A DNA stretch of 64,000 nt from UBA1672 sp051967755 (GTDB lineage Bacteria > Pseudomonadota > Alphaproteobacteria > Micavibrionales > Micavibrionaceae). The stretch is taken from positions 1-64,000 of the forward strand of contig JBQDYD010000003.1 of NCBI GenBank assembly GCA_051967755.1, in the 5' to 3' direction. Both the position numbers and the translations under genes were made by a program. Numbering within the stretch: position 1 is the stretch's first letter; each line of letters opens with the position of its first letter. This document shows, one piece after another, positions 59,984 through 64,000 of this stretch. Under the pieces are notes generated by a model. That model saw nothing but the letters and a program-made list of their open reading frames with translations. It ran no database searches and was not told the DNA's origin.

Positions 59984-60649
59984 ATGTATCTTGCAAAATT
60001 AAGAAAGCGGGCAGCAATGGGTAAAAAGTCACCGATAATCGAAGTTGATCATGTATCTGAGGTCGTTAATAAGTCGTTTGGGTTTTGGAAGCCTGCGCAA
60101 GTTATTGCTCATAAACGTGATGTAAAAGGTGATTATGCTGCTCTTGCGGCGTATTTGATGCATAGTATGAATGTTGCCGATGATGCCGGCAGAGATGTTA
60201 CCCTTAATCGATTACAAATCGCGGCTAAGGACTTAACGTTAAGCGAGGAAGGACGTGAAGCCGCGGAACAAGTCTGGGAAGATTTATCCTATATCAGAAT
60301 GATGACCAATAATGCCGCGATGGTGCTTCATGGTGGTAAGGCAAGAAATGCAGCGTTAAATTGGCATTATCATGGCACAAGTGTAGAGCGAACAATTTTG
60401 TGTAAATATGCAGGTGAGCCTACTGAAATTGCGAAGCATGAAAATGTTACATCCTGGGGGGAGGAGAGCTTAGACCGTGATTTTGTGATGTGCGAGGTTG
60501 ATAATCAGGCTGAACTGATACGGTTTAGTAATGGTGATATGTTTGCTATTGCGGGCGGTGCGCGCATATTCGGTAAGCCTGTTGTCCACAGAAAGCCGGA
60601 GCCTGATGGCAATCCTAGCCTGACATTGATTGCAGAGCCGGAAGTATAA
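59984..60649 (+). CDS. Hypothetical protein between the stator unit and fliP
   Basis: A 221-residue soluble protein. The first half is helical ('ALAAYLMHSMNVADDAGRDV'); the second is beta-rich with 'WHYHGTSVERTILCKYAGEP' and 'NGDMFAIAGGARIFGKPVV'. No known family motif was recognised. A start at ATG 60017 is also possible; neither has a clear ribosome site. It is convergent with fliP, whose stop lies two bases away. Confidence 0.6.
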   Translation: MYLAKLRKRAAMGKKSPIIEVDHVSEVVNKSFGFWKPAQVIAHKRDVKGDYAALAAYLMHSMNVADDAGRDVTLNRLQIAAKDLTLSEEGREAAEQVWEDLSYIRMMTNNAAMVLHGGKARNAALNWHYHGTSVERTILCKYAGEPTEIAKHENVTSWGEESLDRDFVMCEVDNQAELIRFSNGDMFAIAGGARIFGKPVVHRKPEPDGNPSLTLIAEPEV

Positions 60650-60651
60650 CG

Positions 60652-61434
60652 CTATCCACCGCCGCCAACCACGGTGAAGCTTTGGATCAATGAACCGGAA
60701 ATCAAATACCAGCCATCGACCAATACAAAGAATATAATCTTAAACGGCAGTGATATTGTAACGGGCGGTAACATCATCATACCCATCGACATCAAAATTG
60801 ACGCTGTGACCAAATCAATAATCAAAAACGGCAGGAACAGCATAAAGCCAATCTCAAATGCGCGGCGCAATTCTGAGATCATGAAGGAGGGGATCACGAT
60901 ATGAAGCGGCACATCCATGGCTTCGTCATATGGGCCTGTTTCACTTAGGTCAACGAACAGGGTTAGATCGTCTTCACGTACATGTTTGAGCATGAATTGC
61001 TTGAACGGCGTTGTTGTCCGCTCAAAGGCTTGCATCTCATCAATTTCCTCATTGATAAGCGGCACGACACCTTCTTCGTAAGCCGATTGAAGTGTCGGCG
61101 CCATGATGAAAAATGTCAGGAACAGCGCAAGAGAAATCATCACTGTATTGGGCGGTGTTTGTTGAATACCGATGGCGGTTCTGAGAAACGATAACACCAC
61201 GATAATACGCGTAAATGACGTCATCATAATCAGTATAGACGGCGCCAGAGAGAGCACCGTCATAAGCGCAACGATTTGGATTACGCGTCCCGTTACCGTC
61301 CCGTCACCTTCGCCGCCCAAATCAATGGATATATTTTGCGCCGCCGACGGAAACGCCCACAGACAGGCCGCGGTCAAGCATAGGCTGGCGATCATATACG
61401 AACAGAATTTAACGGTCTTTTTGCGCATGGCCAT
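60652..61434 (-). CDS. fliP: Flagellar biosynthetic protein FliP
   Basis: A 260-residue inner-membrane export-gate protein. A cleavable signal peptide ('MIASLCLTAACLWAFPSAAQ') and an acidic/Gly segment precede four membrane segments. 'LSFLRTAIGIQQTPPNTVMI' and 'PSFMISELRRAFEIGFMLFL' are FliP signatures; 'MMMLPPVTISLPFKIIFFVL' closes it. It belongs to the FlhB-CTD-like > fliO > fliP unit. Confidence 0.97.
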   Translation of the reverse strand: MAMRKKTVKFCSYMIASLCLTAACLWAFPSAAQNISIDLGGEGDGTVTGRVIQIVALMTVLSLAPSILIMMTSFTRIIVVLSFLRTAIGIQQTPPNTVMISLALFLTFFIMAPTLQSAYEEGVVPLINEEIDEMQAFERTTTPFKQFMLKHVREDDLTLFVDLSETGPYDEAMDVPLHIVIPSFMISELRRAFEIGFMLFLPFLIIDLVTASILMSMGMMMLPPVTISLPFKIIFFVLVDGWYLISGSLIQSFTVVGGGG

Positions 61435-61460
61435 ATCATAGCGTATGGCGCGGGCGATTC

Positions 61461-61775
61461 TTAAGCGTCTTGATTTGAATTGTCGGAATAGTCCACAGCC
61501 GGAATATCATTTTCAATGACGGTTTCACCATTTGAATTAAGGATAATCAGATGCTCTTTGTTATCACATTTGAGGATAACGGCGCGTCTGCGGGCATCAA
61601 GGGGCAGGGATTCAACAACTTTCAATCGTCTTTTATCACCGCTTTTGACGGAGGTTTGCGGTGACAGGCCAAGCATTTTTAACACCATGACCAATCCGCC
61701 CATTAACAAGATCACCACGCCAAGCGCGATGATGAGTTTAAGGAATTGCGGTAGATCAGGTGAAATTACATCCAT
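61461..61775 (-). CDS. fliO: Flagellar biosynthesis protein FliO
   Basis: A 104-residue protein with one N-terminal membrane helix ('FLKLIIALGVVILLMGGLVM') and a small cytoplasmic beta domain 'RRLKVVESLPLDARRRAVIL' with 'CDNKEHLIILNSNGETV'. FliO helps assemble the FliP ring. The place before fliP supports it. Confidence 0.9.
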   Translation of the reverse strand: MDVISPDLPQFLKLIIALGVVILLMGGLVMVLKMLGLSPQTSVKSGDKRRLKVVESLPLDARRRAVILKCDNKEHLIILNSNGETVIENDIPAVDYSDNSNQDA

Positions 61776-61781
61776 GGATAT

Positions 61782-62153
61782 TTAACTATCATCATTCAAA
61801 ATTGTATCAAAGGGGTTTTCTTGCCCATTGGCGCGGTAAACATAGGATAAAATCTCACCCACCGCCATAAATGCCTCAGAGGGGATGGGGCTGTCGATCT
61901 CAATCGAGGCGAGTAATTCCGCCAAATCGCTATCTTCGCGGACATCGATGCCATTTTCATAGGCAAGCTGCAAAATTTTCTCGGCGATTGTGCCGCGTCC
62001 TGCCGCCGCCATCTTGGGCACTTTTTTCCCACCTTCAGATTCCTTAAGGGCGACGGCGGTTTTCTTTTTTGGGATTTTCCTTATATTTGAATGGGTTAGG
62101 GCGTTTTTGTCGTCCTTATCAAAGCCATCATCAAATCCGTCGCTCATTGGCAT
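61782..62153 (-). CDS. Free-standing FlhB C-terminal-domain-like protein (FhlB/FlhX type)
   Basis: A 123-residue soluble protein. After a basic linker, 'ALKESEGGKKVPKMAAAGRG' and 'TIAEKILQLAYENGIDVRED', then 'LAELLASIEIDSPIPSEAF', match the cytoplasmic C-terminal domain of FlhB. The NPTH autocleavage motif and the membrane half are absent. 'EAFMAVGEILSYVYRA' aligns with the FlhB end. It is known as a separate small gene in some bacteria. The start is ATG 62153 (AGGA upstream); 62147 is possible. Confidence 0.85.
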   Translation of the reverse strand: MPMSDGFDDGFDKDDKNALTHSNIRKIPKKKTAVALKESEGGKKVPKMAAAGRGTIAEKILQLAYENGIDVREDSDLAELLASIEIDSPIPSEAFMAVGEILSYVYRANGQENPFDTILNDDS

Positions 62154-62162
62154 AATTCCTGC

Positions 62163-62183
62163 ATTACTGATTATGGAAGTAAT
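62163..62183. repeat. Inverted repeat in the 48-base divergent gap before flgB
   Basis: ATTACT and AGTAAT flank 9 bases in the very short space between the FlhB-CTD-like gene and flgB. A shared operator is possible; arms this short can arise by chance. Confidence 0.3.
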
Positions 62184-62201
62184 TATACAAGGTTAGAAAC
62201 C

Positions 62202-62618
62202 ATGACGATACAGGATATAGGTCTTTTTCAGGCAATTTCGGCGAAGATGGATTATTTGAACCAGCGCCAGAGCCTTATTGCGCAAAATGTTGCCAATGCG
62301 GATACGCCGGGATATCGCCCGAAAGACTTAGTCGCAGTAGATTTTAAGGATATGCTGGAGAAAAAAGCAACAGGCACGGCGCATAAGGTCGGCGTTGCAA
62401 CAACAGATGCACAGCATATCGGTTTGGCCAATGATAGTGTCACGGCGAATGCCCGTAAATCACGTGATACATATGAAGTTGCCCCTGCAGGAAACGCGGT
62501 AATCATGGAAGAGCAACTGATGCACGCAGGGCAAAATTCAATGGATTATAATTTGATGGTGAATGTCTACCAAAAGCAAATGGGGCTATTCCGTATTGCA
62601 CTTGGTTCAGGACAATAG
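62202..62618 (+). CDS. flgB: Flagellar proximal rod protein FlgB
   Basis: A 138-residue rod protein. 'FQAISAKMDYLNQRQSLIAQ' and 'NVANADTPGYRPKDLVAVDF' give the rod motif. The C-terminal 'NSMDYNLMVNVYQKQMGLFR' completes it. It starts the flgB-flgC-fliE unit, 48 bases from the divergent FlhB-CTD-like gene. Confidence 0.96.
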   Translation: MTIQDIGLFQAISAKMDYLNQRQSLIAQNVANADTPGYRPKDLVAVDFKDMLEKKATGTAHKVGVATTDAQHIGLANDSVTANARKSRDTYEVAPAGNAVIMEEQLMHAGQNSMDYNLMVNVYQKQMGLFRIALGSGQ

Positions 62619-62640
62619 AATTAGGATAAGGAGTTAGAAC

Positions 62641-63060
62641 ATGGGCGGCGATATAGTTGATGCATTAATGATTTCGGCAAGCGGTATGCGCGCACAAGGG
62701 ACGCGTATTCGTGTGATTTCGGAGAACCTCGCAAACTCTGAAACAACGGGCTTAACCCCCGGCGCAGATCCATACAGACGTCAAACGATTAGTTTCGCAA
62801 ATGAGCTTAACCGCGAAATGGGCGTTCGTATGGTTGAGGTTGATGATATCGGTGAAGATATGGAATCGCCTTTTACCCTTGAATTTAAGCCCGACCACCC
62901 CGCCGCCAACGAAGAGGGCTATGTGAAAATGCCAAACGTGAATAGCCTGTTAGAAGTTATGGACGCCCGCGAGGCGCAGCGCTCATACGAGGCGAATTTG
63001 GGAATGATCGAACAATCACGTGCGATGATTTCCCGTACGATTGATTTGCTTCGTGGCTAA
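62641..63060 (+). CDS. flgC: Flagellar proximal rod protein FlgC
   Basis: A 139-residue rod protein with 'DALMISASGMRAQGTRIRVI' followed by 'SENLANSETTGLTPGADPYR' and the end motif 'NVNSLLEVMDAREAQRSYEA'. AAGGAG precedes ATG 62641. Confidence 0.96.
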   Translation: MGGDIVDALMISASGMRAQGTRIRVISENLANSETTGLTPGADPYRRQTISFANELNREMGVRMVEVDDIGEDMESPFTLEFKPDHPAANEEGYVKMPNVNSLLEVMDAREAQRSYEANLGMIEQSRAMISRTIDLLRG

Positions 63061-63100
63061 AACGGCAGTAGACTATTAGAGTAGAAAAGGAGTTCCGATC

Positions 63101-63442
63101 ATGGGATTTAACGGTATCAATCCAAACGCAGCGGCCAGCGCCTATATCAATTCGCAGAAAATAGGCGGTGCAGGTGAAATCGGTAATACGATTTCAGGCA
63201 CGAATGCCGCGGCAGATAATGACGGCGTTAGCTTTTCTGAATTCCTGAAAGATAGCGTTGAGCAATCTATCGACACGATGAAAGGCGGCGAAGACATGGC
63301 CGCCAAGGCCGTTACGGGAGAGGCGGATTTAACCGACGTCGTTCAAGCGATCAGCTCGGCGGAGCTAACCCTACAAACTGTTGTCTCTGTACGTGATCGT
63401 ATGATCTCCGCGTATCAAGAAATAATGCGTATGCCGATTTAA
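63101..63442 (+). CDS. fliE: Flagellar hook-basal body protein FliE
   Basis: A 113-residue MS ring-rod adaptor. 'FSEFLKDSVEQSIDTMKGGE' and 'DVVQAISSAELTLQTVVSVR' with 'MISAYQEIMRMPI' are the FliE signatures. AAGGAG precedes the ATG. In related genomes fliQ, fliR and flhB often follow; here the unit simply ends. Confidence 0.96.
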   Translation: MGFNGINPNAAASAYINSQKIGGAGEIGNTISGTNAAADNDGVSFSEFLKDSVEQSIDTMKGGEDMAAKAVTGEADLTDVVQAISSAELTLQTVVSVRDRMISAYQEIMRMPI

Positions 63443-63555
63443 CGGCGCGTTCGTTTCACCAGAAATACGTTACTTCGTCACTTATGTAGCTTTACTACAC
63501 GTCGTTCCTTGAGTCTGTTTCAAGCATAATGCCTTTACTTTTTTTGCAGATGCAA

Positions 63556-63810
63556 TCACTGCGCTGACATGTGATCTTTGGGGGCTATTTTGTTTTGATA
63601 CTCTGTCGATGTGTTTTCTGTATCTTCTTTGGTGCTTTTAATGAGCTGTACTGTTCCACCTCTAGATAAGCTGTTCTTTTGTTCGTAATTATCAATCTTA
63701 TTTAGTAGAGGATCCAGGCCAAAAAATATGAATGTGCAGAATATTAAAAGTGCGAAAATAATATAGCTCAAGATTTTTCTTGTTTTGGAGATCGCTTGCT
63801 TCTTAGTCAT
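63556..63810 (-). CDS. Small single-pass membrane protein
   Basis: An 84-residue protein with a basic N-terminus, one membrane helix ('IIFALLIFCTFIFFGL') and a polar C-terminal tail of about 45 residues. A GGAG ribosome site precedes ATG 63810. It begins four bases after the stop of the next gene upstream, so the two form an operon. Function is not recognised. Confidence 0.55.
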   Translation of the reverse strand: MTKKQAISKTRKILSYIIFALLIFCTFIFFGLDPLLNKIDNYEQKNSLSRGGTVQLIKSTKEDTENTSTEYQNKIAPKDHMSAQ

Positions 63811-63814
63811 ATAA

Positions 63815-64000
63815 TCACTCCGCTGCGACGTGGTCAGGGGATTGTGTGCGGCTTTTTCGCTCTAACGGATATCCGATGGCAAAGACTGTAAATGCCACGC
63901 CCATAGACGGAACGATGCTGAGCAGGGTTTTATTCAAAACCAGACCATGCTGCCAGAACGCGTACATCGCAAATCCTGAAATCATCATGGTGATCACCAA
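63815..64000 (-). CDS. Membrane protein fragment cut by the right edge
   Basis: Only the last 61 codons are visible. They contain two hydrophobic segments ('MMISGFAMYAFWQHG' and 'LLSIVPSMGVAFTVFAIGY') and a polar C-terminus. The true start lies outside the window or at the edge TTG; the family cannot be told. Confidence 0.45.
   Translation of the reverse strand: MVITMMISGFAMYAFWQHGLVLNKTLLSIVPSMGVAFTVFAIGYPLERKSRTQSPDHVAAE

Noticed and set aside
63443..63555. Possible repeat element after fliE (TGTAG-CTTTA-CTACA and surrounding)
   Set aside because: Only one copy is seen in the window and the arms are 5 bases; a dispersed repeat cannot be supported without the rest of the genome.

Overview
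This window comes from a flagellated alphaproteobacterium with moderately AT-rich DNA. The lineage is shown by ctrA (OmpR-type master regulator with D51), flbD (sigma-54 activator with a FlbD-type degenerate receiver), the flagellar assembly regulator fliX, the flagellin-mRNA regulator pair flbT/flaF, motE, and a DksA with the reduced-cysteine finger usual in alphaproteobacteria. I cannot name the genus. No tRNA, rRNA, CRISPR array, insertion sequence, integrase or phage gene was seen.

Region 1 (1-15.8 kb, mostly minus strand) is housekeeping and transport. It holds a Tiki/ChaN-like hypothetical gene, an M20 amidohydrolase, the YejE and YejB permeases with an MFS transporter gene between them, a TPR protein, a histidine phosphatase, kdsB, a YejA-type binding protein, and a degenerate EAL protein of TipF type. 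A tightly packed unit follows, ctrA > two exo/endonuclease-phosphatase paralogues > pgsA > pyrD, with junctions of only a few bases.

Region 2 (16-63.4 kb) is a nearly continuous flagellar island. From left to right: fliI, a CheD-like gene and fliJ; two small membrane paralogues; a FliK-like protein; flhG, flhF; three tandem secreted paralogues of unknown function; flhA; an acidic hypothetical; flbD; motA, fliN, fliH, fliG, fliF; a FlaG-like gene; flaF, flbT; flagellin; flgE, flgD, fliK, two FlgN-like paralogues, flgJ, flgI; fliX; dksA; flgH, flgA, flgG, flgF; fliL, fliM, a DUF6468-like gene and motE; cheY, cheZ; a MotB-like protein without the ion-channel Asp; true motB; a 1011-residue periplasmic solenoid protein; a hypothetical; fliP, fliO and a free-standing FlhB C-terminal domain; flgB, flgC, fliE. 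Not present here: fliQ, fliR, full-length flhB, flgK, flgL, fliD and cheA.

Region 3 (63.5-64 kb) has two small membrane-protein genes, the last cut by the window edge.

Regulation visible in the DNA matches the Caulobacter-type hierarchy. There is a cluster of TTAA half-sites plus GANTC sites between ctrA and fliI, and exact TTAA-N7-TTAA CtrA boxes upstream of flagellin and fliX. Sigma-54 (-24/-12) promoters lie upstream of flgI and flgF, the classical late hook-basal-body units that FlbD would activate. The fliX/flgI and fliL/flgF pairs are divergent, as I recall for Caulobacter.

The least explained parts are the three secreted HxH/Cys-pair paralogues, the CheD-like protein inside the export-ATPase operon, the MotB-like/MotB/large-solenoid stator unit, and the small membrane paralogue pair.
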